Shown: positions 22,668-34,239, numbered from the stretch's first letter. The stretch is DNA of 64,000 bases from Gigaspora margarita (GCA_009809945.1 WTPW01000148.1:201611-265610); one strand, 5' to 3'. A program made the numbers and translations. Notes: generated by a model from the letters alone, not told the origin.

Positions 22668-23371
22668 TATTTTAATCCAATACTTACCTTTACTATTCTA
22701 CTAGGACCCCAAAATATATATAGATAAATTAGTTAATAGTTTGCTTATTTTTGGGAGTTTTTATGCAGATCTTGACTATTTTTAGTAATTTTTTGCTTAT
22801 TTTTGAGATTTTTTGCAGATCTTTCTATTTTTAGTAATTTTATAATTAACCTGATCTATTTATATACAATTCGGGGTCCTATTCTACTAGTTCTTCACTA
22901 ATATATCTCAAACTTTCAATCTAGTTAATCTAGAAGTTTTGATTTATCTAGCATTAGATACTGCTATAGTTCTTTCTTCTCTTAGTACCTACTTCTATAG
23001 CATAAATTCTTTTTCTTTGATATGACTCTAGTAGCCAGGTTAGTAGACTCCTTTTCTGGAAATCTACTATATCCGGTTCTTCAGCTTTGGTTTCTGATAT
23101 TCCAATTTGGTAGTACTGTTAAAGATCTTTGCTATCTTTTTAATTAGGATTTCCAAACAGGTTCCTATTTTTCTGGTTTCTTGGATTTGTCTGTATAATA
23201 GTTTACACATATGCCTGACAACTTTTATTCTTGATAGTCAACCAAGATTATAGGTAGTATACCCAGCTGATTGGTGATAAAATATTTACCAAAACACTGA
23301 TCTAATTTTTCAAAGTATTACTAGTAGGATTTGAACTCTAGATCTGCCACTTAAAGGTAACAACATAGAGA
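22668..23371 (-). mobile_element. tRNA-headed SINE, family 1, copy E (5' part)
   Basis: Continues copy E: from TTTTAATCCAATAC through TTAGTACCTACTTCTATAGC and TTTGGTTTCTGATATTCCAA to a B-box-like word in TAGGATTTGAACTCTAG, all aligning with copy 23485-24481. It is interrupted by a 176-bp MITE (22704-22879). The extreme 5' head may continue at 25277-25312, next to the right-hand target-site duplication. Confidence 0.7.
22704..22879. mobile_element. GGACCCC-ended MITE, copy 1
   Basis: Inverted ends GGACCCCAAAATATATATAG and its counterpart ending CGGGGTCC, with a perfect 10-bp duplication, tattctacta (22694-22703, 22880-22889). Interior carries TTTTTGCTTATTTTTG twice. A second copy is at 36415-36583. 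Confidence 0.88.
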
Positions 23372-23465
23372 GCTTCCAGAAATTATGTAATTTTTCATTA
23401 CTAATAAATTTCAAAATTTTATTCCACCCACTCACATCTGATACTTTATTAGCCAATCAAATTTT
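23372..23465. other. left part of Q-type element interrupted by a SINE
   Basis: AT-rich sequence starting AGAAATTATGTAATTTTT. The complement of the far end near 25252-25271 (AATTAAATAATTCT) resembles it, which hints at an element of about 0.9 kb around SINE copy A. Boundary uncertain. Confidence 0.4.
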
Positions 23466-23484
23466 ATATTTTTTAAAATTTATT

Positions 23485-24481
23485 ATTATTTTTTTTTTGG
23501 TTTCAAAGTGCCCACCTTGGGACTCGGGATATTTTATTCAAGATACTAGGACCGTCGGTTAACCTACATGGAGGTCAACTGGCATTTGTTATATTGACAA
23601 GGATCCAACTAGCCACACGTACACTTTTGGTGTCTAATTTAAGTAGTCTGCCCTAAGGTTCCACACTAGCTGCCATACCTGCAACCCAACTACAGGAATT
23701 GCCTATTTAAACCCTCTGATCCATGTGCCTCCTGCCAACCCATCTTGTATCACTGAAATAGTCCCAGTACTCGGTCAGTCAGACAGTTCCGGATGCTCAT
23801 CTGTTGTCCTTAGGACCTAGCCAGGTAACCCTGGTCCTGTTATCCTCGGAGAAACTTGGTAGAGCAGTACCTGTCCCACCAGGTATTCATCTACACTTCG
23901 GTAACTTACACTACAGCTTTACCTATATACTTGCAGTCCGGGGGTTGTCTGAACTGCTACCATTACCTACTTCTGCCCTTGCAAGGTTCGCTCCAATCCC
24001 AGCACCCACCTCACTATCCTACCGTTCCTTACACCGGATTCACAAACTTCCAAACCAGATAGCCCAGAAGGGTCGATATGGCCTTCTTCCCTTGGTACCT
24101 ACTTCCGAAACATTGGTCCTTTTCTTCTGGTGTGACTCTAATAGCCAGGTTGGTGAACTCTCTCCTCGAGGGTCATATCGTCCGATTCTCTGGCTCTGGT
24201 TTCTGATATTCTAGCTTTGGTAGCACTGTCAAAGATCTTTGCTACCTCCATACTCGGGGTTTGCCAAACAGGTTTCTATTTCTCTGGTTCCTTGGATTTG
24301 TGCACCCAAAGCTCCCATTCGAGATGGTGTACCAAGGCCTACAGGTAATGTACCCAACCGATTGATGAGAAGCAGTTACCAGAATACAGGTCTATTTTTC
24401 AAAGCGTCGCCAGTGGGATTTGAACCCTAGACCTGCCGCTTGGGGGTGACAACTTACCAACTTCCCTAAGTCGCCAAACCC
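23485..24481 (-). mobile_element. tRNA-headed SINE, family 1, copy A (full length)
   Basis: A 997-bp minus-strand retroposon. The 5' head (24481 downwards) reads GGGTTTGGCGACTTAGGGAA, with an A-box-like word (24458-24471) and a B box GGGTTCAAATCCC (about 24416-24428). The 3' end has the A-rich tail (poly-T on plus, 23489-23498). A perfect 19-bp target-site duplication, atattttttaaaatttatt, lies at 23466-23484 and 24482-24500. GC is much higher than its surroundings. Open frames inside are not conserved between copies. A long duplication plus A-tail implies mobilisation by a LINE. Confidence 0.92.
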
Positions 24482-24500
24482 ATATTTTTTAAAATTTATT

Positions 24501-25276
24501 TATATGTTTCAATTTATAAAATTGATAATAACTATTGCTCTACTGAACCAATTTAGATAATTTAACTACCAAAATATTCATCTGCTAATATGATTCAAAC
24601 AAGTCCAAAATTATTAAAATCTAATCACAGGATTCAAGATTATTCAGCTTTTGTATAATTTTAATAGTGATTTTTTAAAATCACTATTTAAATTTCTATA
24701 ATATTGAATAACTTTTGATCCACTGGCCCATTTTGGATAATTAACTACCAAAATGCTCATCTCAGTGAGATGATTCTACAAGCCCAAAATTGATAAATTC
24801 TAATCATAGGATTCCAAAATTGATAAAGATTTTTGTTGTCTAACTATACAAATCTTTATCGATCTTGAAATTCTGTAATTAGAATTTAGTGATTTTGAAC
24901 TTGTTAGAATTGTCTTACTAAAACAAACATTTTGGTAATTAAATTATCCAAAACGGGCCAGTGGATCAAAAGTTATTCAATATTAAAGAAATTTACTTAG
25001 TGATTCTAAAAAAATCACTATTAAAATTACACAAAAGTTGAACAATCTTGGGATCCTATAATTAGATTTTACAATTTTGGGCTTGTTAGAATTGTTTCAG
25101 TAAGATAAACATTTTGGTAGTTAAATCATCTAAATCATCCAGTAGAGCAATAATTATTAATAATTTTATGATTTTATACTTTTGACCAAAATTATAAAAT
25201 TTTGACCAGAATTATAATTATAATCTGATATTTTCAGAACCCTACCCATATACCAAAAAATTAAATAATTCTAGAA
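24501..25276. repeat. Q-type inverted repeats
   Basis: Two nested inverted pairs sharing ACTTTTGATCCACTGGCCCA and its complement, an ATCTCNNTGAGATGA hinge, and AAGCCCAAAATT...GGATTCCAAGAT blocks. Related arms occur at 21765-22080, 61526-61690 and 62641-62808. Non-coding, and probably the remains of one MITE family inserted into itself. Confidence 0.6.
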
Positions 25277-25312
25277 GTCTCCTTAACAACTTCCCTAATT
25301 CACCATACCCTC
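25277..25312 (-). mobile_element. possible 5' head of SINE copy E
   Basis: AACAACTTCCCTAATTCACC followed by ATACCC resembles the complement of the family 5' end (compare 24450-24481). It abuts aatagctaatattg (25313-25326), identical to the sequence before the A-tail at 17120-17133. Short, so moderate confidence. Confidence 0.5.
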
Positions 25313-26130
25313 AATAGCTAATATTGTATCAAAAATAAAAAAATTTATATAATTTTAATATATTGTTTTTGAAGTCTTAAATAAACATTACAATATTTAT
25401 CTGAAAATAAGCTATTCTTTTTGGCCAAAAAGCTGCACAAAAAATATGGAGGTAGCTTATTTTCAGATTGTTAAATTTTTTTAAAAATTGAAAAATGTAC
25501 TAATAAAAAGTTGTCCAAATGCTATAAAATTTTTACAATAGGTGTATTTCATTATTCTGAACAACTTTACTTAATCGCACTTTTGAAGTTTACATATAAA
25601 AAAAAGTTTTATATGTAGCAACTGTTAATGATTTCTTCAAAAATTTTTAAAATTTTTTTGAAAATCTAGAGGGTAGCTTCTTTTGGAAGTAGCTTATTTT
25701 CAGAAACCTATGGTATATGCTAAAGAATCTAATATTTATTAATTTTGTGAAAATAGAATAATTGATACAAATAAACTGATTTAAGGTAATAATAAATAAG
25801 TATTTATATTTTTTGTTATAAATAATATGTTGGAAGTTTTTACTCTATATTATGATATTCTATATAACAAAGATCTAGCAATATATATTTGTCTAGATTA
25901 CAAACTTAAAATTAAATATGAAGTTCTTTAATTGCTTTTGATCTAATAAATAAATACTTAGATACAGATTTTCAAAGCTGACCAACTGCTAGTAAATTAG
26001 CTAATATATTGAAATCTTTTTTGATGGATCTGAAAAATAAAAAAACTAAATTATTTAAGCAAGTTAAAGATTTAGACAAATTTCTTATTATATAATCGAT
26101 TTTCTAATAATCTATTCTCAAGATTTTATT
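25313..26130 (+). pseudogene. protein kinase (TKL-type) pseudogene, part 2
   Basis: Resumes the kinase C-lobe: KESNIY in the place of KSDIYSFG, then TLYYDILYNKDLAIYICLDY, INKYLDTDFQS followed by PTASKLANILKSFLMDLKNK, and KLFKQVKDLDKF. These are the usual C-terminal elements of Rhizophagus-type TKL kinases (helices G-I and the PTA motif). Stops and frameshifts are frequent, and a TA-flanked MITE interrupts it at 25391-25713. The same segment is found at 31640-32160 and 32405-32775. Confidence 0.7.
25391..25713. mobile_element. TA-flanked MITE, CTGAAAATAAGC family
   Basis: TCTGAAAATAAGCTA near the left and TAGCTTATTTTCAGAAACC at the right, flanked by TA (25389-25390, 25714-25715). Comparison with the uninterrupted kinase copy at 31.7 kb confirms that this block is an insertion. 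Relatives lie at 39226-39715, 40156-40466, 49063-49277 and 51981-52274. Confidence 0.82.
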
Positions 26131-26687
26131 AAGAAAAACTTTAACCTAAATCTGGGTTTTATGTTAATAATAAAAACCTTATAGAGGTTTTTATTAAAAA
26201 TTTTTTTATTTTAGACCTCAATGAGGTTTATATTAAATATAGAAAAACTTTAATCTAAATCCAAATTTTATATATACACTGATAAGTTTTATTTTTTTTA
26301 AATTTTATTTTATTTTTTATTTATTAATGTTTAATTTTTTTAGTTATTTTATCAGAGTATCACTAAAGCTATTGTTGGAGCTGCCACTAGAAACATTACT
26401 AGAACTGCCTTTGGAGCTACTAGAGCCATTTTTAAAAGCCTAATGCTATTATAGGAAGTGTCATTGGTGGCATAATAAAATTAGTATAAAGTTAATTGTT
26501 AGAGCTTATGGCTTTGTAAGGATTGTGCATAGTTTATATCTTTTTTAGTATGTTTCTTTTAGTGAACTTCTGTATTAAAATTTTGTTCTTTTTGTGTTGT
26601 GCACTTTATTTGTAATAAGTTTTTTGTATGTTCTCAGTATTGTAAAATTTTTTCAGTATTACACATCTTGTCTGTATGTTTTATGCA
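26131..26687. other. AT-rich spacer with short inverted repeats
   Basis: Contains inverted words around AACCTTATAGAGGTTTTTAT and a small Ser/Thr-codon-like stretch (26355-26430). It merges into a direct repeat shared across the next element (TGTATGTTTTATGCAGTCCT near 26672 versus TGTGTTTCATGCAGTCCTGG near 27212). No gene. Confidence 0.35.
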
Positions 26688-26696
26688 GTCCTAGTA

Positions 26697-27178
26697 GGAC
26701 CAGAAAAACTCTATAATAGGTCCTGCTCCTACTATATTTTAAATACTATTATAAATATGGAAAATGTGACTGACTTATCATAAATTCGAATTATTATAAA
26801 GTCTCGTGAGGTTCTCACTTTATATAATTTGCAGAAAAAAATGTTACTGCTTGGATTAGATTCACATATATAGAATATAAAAAATGTCATTGCTATTTGT
26901 TGATTCGATCTATCATAAAATAAGTACAGGTCTGAAATATTCTGGTTAGAAAATCAATGAACGTAAAATATGAGCAAGCTCAGGAAAATAATTGAAGTAA
27001 AGCTCCAAAAAATTCCAGATCTATATCAAGGTATTCGACCAAAATGATTTGCTTTATTATTAAATTTTTTAAGGTGCCCACAAAACTGATTCGCTTAATT
27101 ATAAAAAAAGCCTGATTCGCAAAACTTACTAAATAAATTTTTTGGGACGGGGACCTATTATAGAGTTTTTCTGGCCCT
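26697..27178. mobile_element. 482-bp Mutator-like MITE
   Basis: GGACCAGAAAAACTCTATAA pairs with TTATAGAGTTTTTCTGGCCC, and a perfect 9-bp duplication, gtcctagta, lies at 26688-26696 and 27179-27187. Non-coding. Confidence 0.88.
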
Positions 27179-27397
27179 GTCCTAGTATTGTAGATTTCTT
27201 TTTGGCTTGTCTGTGTGTTTCATGCAGTCCTGGTGTTGTAATTTTTTTCAGTACTATGCACTTTGTCTATTTTCAGATTTCATCTATGTATTTTATTTTA
27301 TTTTATTTTTTATTTATTTATTTTTTTTTATTAATATAAATGTATTAGCAATTTTTAAATCAATTAGCACCTAAAATTTTTTCAAGCATTTATAATT

Positions 27398-27920
27398 AAG
27401 CTAGTTTTAGTAGAGTTTTGAAGTCTTTCATTTAGATTTAATAAGTTTTTTTCTTTTGCTTTTTTTTTTTATTTAAATTCTTACCATGGTTTAGTTACAT
27501 TTATTTTTGTCTTTTTTTTTAAATTTGTTCAAACTGGTAACAAGAGGATAAGCAAGAAGATTTTTCTTAAAAATGTTCATATTCAAACTAGTAGTAGTGG
27601 AATCTTTCATTTAAGATTTAGTATATCTTTTTTTTCTTTTTTTTTAATTTCTTAGCCCAGCTTACTAACTTTTATCTTTGTTTTTTTTTTGCAAATTTGT
27701 TCAAACTGGTAGTATTTGGGTAAGTGGGTAGAATTTTTCTTAAAAACAATGCTCAAGCTAATAGTAGTAGAATATTTTGTAAAGGTTTTGTGAATCTTTT
27801 GTTTTTTTGTTCTGGTTTACTAACTTTTATATTTGTCTTTTGTTCTTCAAATTTAATCAACTGGTAGCAAATAGGTAAGTGGGTAGGGCTTTTAGATAGT
27901 ATGTTCAAGATTTGGTGGTT
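27398..27920. repeat. T-rich minisatellite, unit about 170 bp, three copies
   Basis: Successive units carry a TTTAGTAGAGTTTTGAAGTC or TAGTAGTGGAATCTTTCATT block, a long T tract, TACTAACTTTTATCTTTG, and AATTTGTTCAAACTGGTA. Strong strand asymmetry (T-rich on plus). No gene. Confidence 0.6.
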
Positions 27921-30195
27921 TTTTTCTTGTAAATTTTTGATTTTCTAACTTTTTTTTTCTAAAAATCAAGTTAATTAAAAAAACAAGCACTAGGAAGAAA
28001 AAATAAAAGAACTTTGAAAAGGAAATTAAATAGTATGAGAGAAGAACAACTAAAGCCAGTTATGCATAAATTAATGAACTTATTATGGCATAACGGTCTT
28101 GTAAATAGTGATAAAAAGATTCATTATACATTTGTTATACATTCATTATGCATTTATTATGCATTTATTATACAATTGTTTTTTTTAATAAATAAAATAT
28201 AGGAAATTCTAGGCATCTCTGGTCAGAGATATATAATTTATATATTTCTGGCCTTTCGGCCAATTAAATTGCAAAAAAATTATGTGATCACTATTTTTGG
28301 TGATCACACAATCACATCAGATAGGAGCATGGGGGACATTCTCATTTTTTGGAAATGCACGGGTTTGATCATGAGGGAGTTGACCAATCATAAAACTGTT
28401 TTTAAACCACATGATACGCATTTCGTAAAAACAGATAGATAATAATTAAACAACTCAACCAATTAACAGGCGCAATTCAAATATTATAATTTCTTTTATT
28501 ATATTAATAACTTCGTATTGTAAAGAATAGACCATTTGTCTGAATTATAATACAACTTACAAATGCAAAAACTTAATTAAAAAAGTTTCTGGTAACAAGT
28601 TACATGTCCTTTATTAATATTTTTTTTAAAATTTTATATAATTTAACAAAGCTATATTATCGTATATATAAAATGACTTATATTGAATCAAACATCTTCT
28701 AAAGAACAAACAACTTTCGAAACAGTCTACAAAAACCTACAAATAAAATAAACAAGTTGATTACTTAAATAATAATAAAAAAAATGAAAAAATAACGTTA
28801 AGCTTCACAAATTAAGCAGTACAATATATTTTTATTATCTCTTACTATACGGTAGATAGTACTTCAACTCTCAATAGATCTACCTTTTATTCATGTGATG
28901 CAAAATGATGCAACTGGATTTTTTGAAGAGACGCTCACTACGAAACTGGTTTACTAGTAAAGTGTTGAACTGATATTAATGGTTTTTTTAAGTTTGCTTA
29001 GACTCAAAAATTTGGGGTTTACAATACTATACTATATAAATACTTGTATAACGTCGATCCCAGAAGTTATCAGATTCGAATATCCCCTATACTTCAGATA
29101 GGTTGTCTGCTTTTATATAACCCAGAATCAGTTATATTTTTTTTTAATAATCTAGATCTGTTTGTTTTATTTTCATTTATTTCTTTTTGCTTTGCAAGGG
29201 AACCAAATAGAAATGGTCTTGCTATCTTGTAAGATAAGTAGTTTTTTATTGCTTTTTTTTATTTTTTTGAACTAACGCTAGCTTCTTTTTGTAGAGTTGG
29301 TTTTCAGAATACTAGATAGTGGAGATTTTGATTTAGGATTCTGAGATATGTAGTTTTCTTTTTTTATTGCTTTTTTTTCTTTCTTTAAATAATACTTTTC
29401 TTTTTTTTTTAGATTTGTTTTGCTAGAAAACTGAGTGAGAAGTTATTGTAGTGGGTGTTGTATAGAAATTAGAGCTTTTATCATTTTAGAACCATCATTT
29501 GTGGAGATTTCAAGATTCATCATTTTGGTATAGTCATTGGTCAGTAATGTTATTGTAAAGATTCTATATTTTTATCATTTGGATATTGTAGTTTTTGAGA
29601 TTTTGTCTTAGGTGTTTTTAAGTTTCGTTCTTGGGTACTTTTGACCTTGAATCAATTTCTAGTATGTCTTTTGGTTTCATATAGTGGTTTTTTTCCTAGT
29701 TGAACTAGCCTTTTTCTTTTGTAGGATTAGTATTTTTCAGTTATTTCAGTATCATTATTTTGGAAGCTTTCGCTTTGGAGATTTTTTTTCTCTTTTTGAG
29801 TTAACTCTTCTTTGCAGAATAATAGATAAGTCACTATAGTATTGTCATTGTCATTGGAGCCTTCATGGGCATGATTTTGCTACCTTAGTGTCATCATTAA
29901 AATCTTTGTTGGTGGGTCTTGTCACTTCTAGTATCGTCGTTGGATCCTTTACAGGAATAATTTTGTTGGCTTGCTTCTAACTTTGGGCTTTGTCTAATTG
30001 GGTATAAGTATATAAAGCTAAAGGAGACTCTAGCAGGGGTTTGAAGTGGTTCTGATATGCAAGTTGAATGTGTGGTATCATTTTAGATTTTTTTCACTAT
30101 TAAGTACAAAATTGGTACTGGGCATACAGGTTTATGATATAATATTGTAATTAATGTATAACACTATAAAAAAGTATAATAGCTTAAAAAAATTG

Positions 30196-30900
30196 AGTTA
30201 ATGCAAAGATATCTCTACAACCACCTAACCAACTTGGTAAAAAATTTTTTATTTGAATTATATAAATCTATAGAATTCAAATAAAAAATTTTTATTGAGT
30301 TTGGTAAAAGAAGTGCAGTAAATTACGTAATTTTTTAGGAAGATCACCTATCTATCACATCCTATATATATATGTATAAACAGTCAATAATATTGAAGCA
30401 AAATTGATTATTAGTTAATTGCAGATAGTTGCTATATAGTAAAGTCTAAATTCTACTTTGTCAATCAATAATTATTGATTAAATAAACTTGATTAGAAGA
30501 TCAAAAACACATACTCTAAAATTTTATTAAGATTGAAGAATTTTTTATTATTTAACTTTTAATTTTTACATTCATAGAATATATTTTTTTAAAAAATTTT
30601 AATTTTTCTGTTAAACATAAAAATCAAAAGTCAATTAATAAAACTTCTTTAAAACTTATAAAAATTTTGTCGTAAGTGTATTTTGACCTTCTATATAAGT
30701 TTACTTAAGTGATTATAATCGATTTGCTTAGTAAAATTTAGACTTTACTATGTAGTGACTTTTGTTAATTGTGGCATAGCTATTTTCAGGTCAAAGCCAT
30801 TTTGAGTTTTATGAAATTTGATTGGTCAACAGTCCTATCAAGGGGGTCAGGACCTATGTAAACCCTATTTATGTGATTTACTTCACTTCCCTGAGGTAGT
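30196..30900. mobile_element. N-type inverted-repeat element with nested P repeat
   Basis: Outer words GATATCTCTACAACCACCT and AGGTAGTTACCAAGATAT pair imperfectly. Inside, AGTGCAGTAAATTACGTAAT and ATGTGATTTACTTCACTTCC pair. The core is P copy 2 (about 30423-30772). A related block with P copy 5 lies at about 50165-50800. Confidence 0.6.
30423..30772. repeat. P palindrome, copy 2
   Basis: GATAGTTGCTATATAGTAAA at the left and TTTACTATGTAGTGAC at the right, with the same internal order as copy 1 (AACTTTTAATTTTTAC in the arm). Confidence 0.75.
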
Positions 30901-31139
30901 TACCAAGATATTTTGATTTAAAAGTCGAAAAGTTTTAAATTTTTTTTTAATTGGTTCTTCAAATGAAATCTTTTTAGTATGGTTATAGGTTATACAAAAG
31001 CAGATGACCTATCTAACATGATTACATAATCATATGAATACCAAAAATAGTGATCATATGATTTTCTTGCAATTTAATTGGCCAAAAGGCCAGAGATATA
31101 TAAGTCATATATCTCTGACCAGAGATGCCTAGAAATGTT

Positions 31140-31639
31140 CTAACATGTATTATAAATAAATTTTTTTTTAATTTTTAATTTTTTTTAATTTTTTTTTATT
31201 TTTTTTTTTGTATTTTTGGAGTTATAAAAATATGGATGCACATGACTGATTGTAATTGGTCAATTATGGGGTTGCTATTGAATATCTATCATTTAGATGA
31301 TTTTTGCACCTGCCACATATAAATCAACCAATCATAAATAGCCTCTAACATTAATACTAACTAGATAGGTGTCCAGAGACTTTTTTTTTTGATAATTGAA
31401 CTATTAGTCACATGACTGAATTTGATTGACTGATCATGTGGTCAGCATAGTGAGGAGTTACTGCCTAATTTATATCTGTCATATGATTAAATTTGATTAG
31501 TTAGATATAGGTCTAAAATTAATTTAATTGTCTTAATATAAACTTTTTTGGGGTTTAGGTTATTATTGTAAACCTAGGTTTAGAATAAGATTACCCTTTA
31601 TTAATTTTATTTTATTAATAGTTAAAAAAAAAAGTACAT
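31140..31639. other. low-complexity spacer
   Basis: Homopolymer-rich T/A tract (31160-31215) followed by AT-rich DNA with TCACATGACTGA-type words. No gene seen. Confidence 0.35.
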
Positions 31640-32160
31640 ATATTGCAAATTTAGAGCTTTTGATAACAGCTAATATTGCATCAAAATCAAATTTAGATAA
31701 AATTTATAGAATTTTATTATATGTTGTATTTAAGTCTTAAACAAATATATTTGTATATCAAAAAATCTGATATTTATTAATTTAATGGGAATAGAATAAT
31801 TAATACAAATAAACAATTTAAATATAATTGTAAATAAATATTTATATTTTCTTGTTGTAACTTATTTTTTTAGAATAATTATATTAGAAGTTTTTACTAA
31901 TACTAGATATCCTCTATATTATGATATTCTATATAACTAAATCTAGCAATAATATTTGCCTAGTTATATACTTAAAATTAAATATAAAGTTCTTCAATTA
32001 CTTTTGGATCTAGTAAATAAATACTTAAATACAGATCCTTAAAACTAACCAACTACTCGTGAAATAGCTAATATTCTAAGATATTTATTAATGGATCTAA
32101 AAAATAAAAAAACTGAATTATTCAAACAAGTTATAGATTTAGATAATCTATTTTAAGATT
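31640..32160 (+). pseudogene. protein kinase C-lobe pseudogene, copy 2
   Basis: Same segment as 25313-26130 without the MITE: ANIASKSNLDKIYR-type start, then the block before PTA, ELFKQVIDLDN-type tail. It has many stops. Useful as the uninterrupted reference for the nested copy. Confidence 0.65.
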
Positions 32161-32202
32161 TTATTCATTATGATTTTATATAATAAAAATATTATATTAC
32201 TA

Positions 32203-32404
32203 CTGTAGTGCACTGCTTAAAGACCCCCCTTTTATAATACCCCCATGTAAAAGACCCAGATATAATATATAGCGCAAAATTATGTAACTCTGGTAAAAAT
32301 TAGAAATTTTGGCCCAGTAAAAAACAAGATACTCCCGGGTATTTTGTAAGTTTTTTGCTAGGGTTTTTGTATAAGCCCTAGGTCTTTTGGGCAGTGCACT
32401 ACAG
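32203..32404. mobile_element. 202-bp TA-flanked MITE
   Basis: CTGTAGTGCACTGC...GCAGTGCACTACAG with TA at 32201-32202 and 32405-32406. AAAGACCCC/AGGTCTTTT words are subterminal. It separates kinase fragments 2 and 3. Confidence 0.85.
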
Positions 32405-32775
32405 TAGTTAAAAAGTGCATATATTATAAATTTAGACTTTCAATAATAGCTAATATTGTATCAAATATTCATATACAAATTGCAATAGAATGATTAATAT
32501 ATATATAAAACAATTTAAAAAGTAAATAAGCATTTATATTCTTTGTTGTAAATATATTCTTTTAGAATAATTATATTGGAAGTTTTTACTAGATATTCTT
32601 TATATTATAATATTCTATATAACAAAAATCTAGCAATATATAGCAAGTTAAGAATTTAGTCAAAATTTCTTATTATATAATCAATTCAATTTGATATAAT
32701 TTGAATATCAGATACATCTACAAGCTATTTATACAATCAATTTGTGAAGTTTTTAAAACTTTCTAAACCAGGTAA
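32405..32775 (+). pseudogene. protein kinase C-terminal pseudogene, copy 3
   Basis: Begins like the other kinase fragments, lacks the middle, and keeps the distal tail: YQIHLQAIYTINL..SF.NFLNQ, which resembles the THPQAIYTSRLLNFKNLP tail common to Rhizophagus TKL kinases. Stops make it non-functional. Confidence 0.6.
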
Positions 32776-33370
32776 TAATATTTATAGTTTTAAAAATGTT
32801 AGTAATATTTATTATTATAGCAAACATTCACGTAAGCAGCTATAAGTAGTTAATTTGTAAAAATTTTTGAATCTTTCAATATAGTAAATGCTAAATATAA
32901 TTTTTCTTGAATTCAGACTATAAGTTTAGTATATTTATAAGTATATATTTTAGCAAGTCAACATGTATAAAATTAATTATAACATATTAAAATATATATA
33001 TATAATTAATAAAGTTTAATTTTTTATTATAAATTTTATATATATTTAGTATTACATATTATAGAAGTCAAGTTAAATAAACTATTGGCCAGTACAAAAA
33101 GATTTGTATCTTAAATAGCTCTAATTAAAATATTTTATGTACAAATTAATTTTTAAATTTTTAATTTAATATAATTATTAGATTATTGGATTAATAAAAA
33201 TAAAATTATTTTAATTATTTTATTGATAAAATAAAAAAATTATTCATAGTAACTTTTTTAAAAAGGTATTATTTTATGAAGATATATCACCATGTGACCT
33301 TGTGATCGACCAATCAAAGTTGATTACGTGTATTCTTATGTTTTATTATTATTTTTTTAGGTTTTTGATT
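32776..33370. other. AT-rich spacer
   Basis: Very AT-rich with no repeat structure or gene that I can support. Confidence 0.4.
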
Positions 33371-33379
33371 TTTATTTTA

Positions 33380-34032
33380 GGGAAAATAAATTTGTCACAC
33401 CTGCGACATGTCGCACCCCCTGATTTGACCAATCAACTCGCACGATTTTATAGACAAAAAATTTATTTTTTAAAATTTTAAAATATTACTTAATAAGGTT
33501 TAAAATATATAAAAGAGCACACCATATAACGTAAAATTTTATTCTGAACAACTTTTTCTAAGTCATAAAGATAGATTGTCTTAGTAAAAAATAACGTTTT
33601 ATAAGAAAAATCAAAACTTTCCAAAGTTAGCACATATAAAACTTTTTTTTTACTAAAATAATCTACTTTTTTAACTTAGAAAAAGTTGTTTAGCATAAAA
33701 TTTCACATATAATACTTAAACGTAAATATAGAATATATTAACAAAAAAAATGTTTTATATGTGCTAACGTTCAAAATTTTTGATTTTCTTATAAACTGTT
33801 TTTTTTAACTAAGATAATCTATCTTTATGACTTAGAAAAAGTTGTTCAGAATAAAATTTTACACTATATACTTTGATGTCGCTTATTTATTTTTACATTT
33901 TACTAGTAAAATTTTTGATTTTTTAAACATAAAATTTTTTGTTTACAAAATCGTGTGATTTGATTGGTCAGAATCAGAGGTGCGACATGTCGCGGGTGAG
34001 ACATGTTGCGGGTGCGACAAATTTCTATTCCC
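33380..34032. mobile_element. GGGAAAATAAATTTGTC-ended MITE, copy 1 (653 bp)
   Basis: The arms share ACATGTCGCACC and ATTTGACCAATCA words with their complements. A perfect 9-bp duplication, tttatttta, lies at 33371-33379 and 34033-34041. The interior holds a further inverted set around AACAACTTTTTCTAAG. The second copy is 61700-62631. Confidence 0.88.
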
Positions 34033-34239
34033 TTTATTTTATTAATTTATTAATTTAATTTTTTTTAAATTTATAAAAAAAACATAATGAAATGAGAAAA
34101 AAAACAGAATGAAAATAGGATGAAATATGGAACAAAAAAATGGAACATAAAATAGGATTTCTTTTTTGGGATTTTTTTTATTTTAATTTATTAATTTATT
34201 TTATTTTTTTTTTAAATTTTAATTTATTTTTTTTAGTCA

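Larger units (their letters stand above)
28205..31136. mobile_element. 2.9 kb element with ~110-bp terminal inverted repeats
   Basis: Left end AATTCTAGGCATCTCTGGTC through TGGCCTTTCGGCCAATTAAA and TGATCACTATTTTTGGTGAT (28205 to about 28310). The right end (about 31021-31136) is its near-perfect complement. No target-site duplication was resolved. The interior is unusual T/G-rich DNA (29040-30060) without a supported gene. It is further interrupted by the 30196-30900 inverted-repeat element and P copy 2. Confidence 0.65.

Noticed and set aside
23804-24214. 136-codon open frame on plus strand in SINE copy A
   Set aside because: It runs antisense to the retroposon, is not kept in copies B, C or E, and has no domain; GC-rich sequence gives long chance frames.
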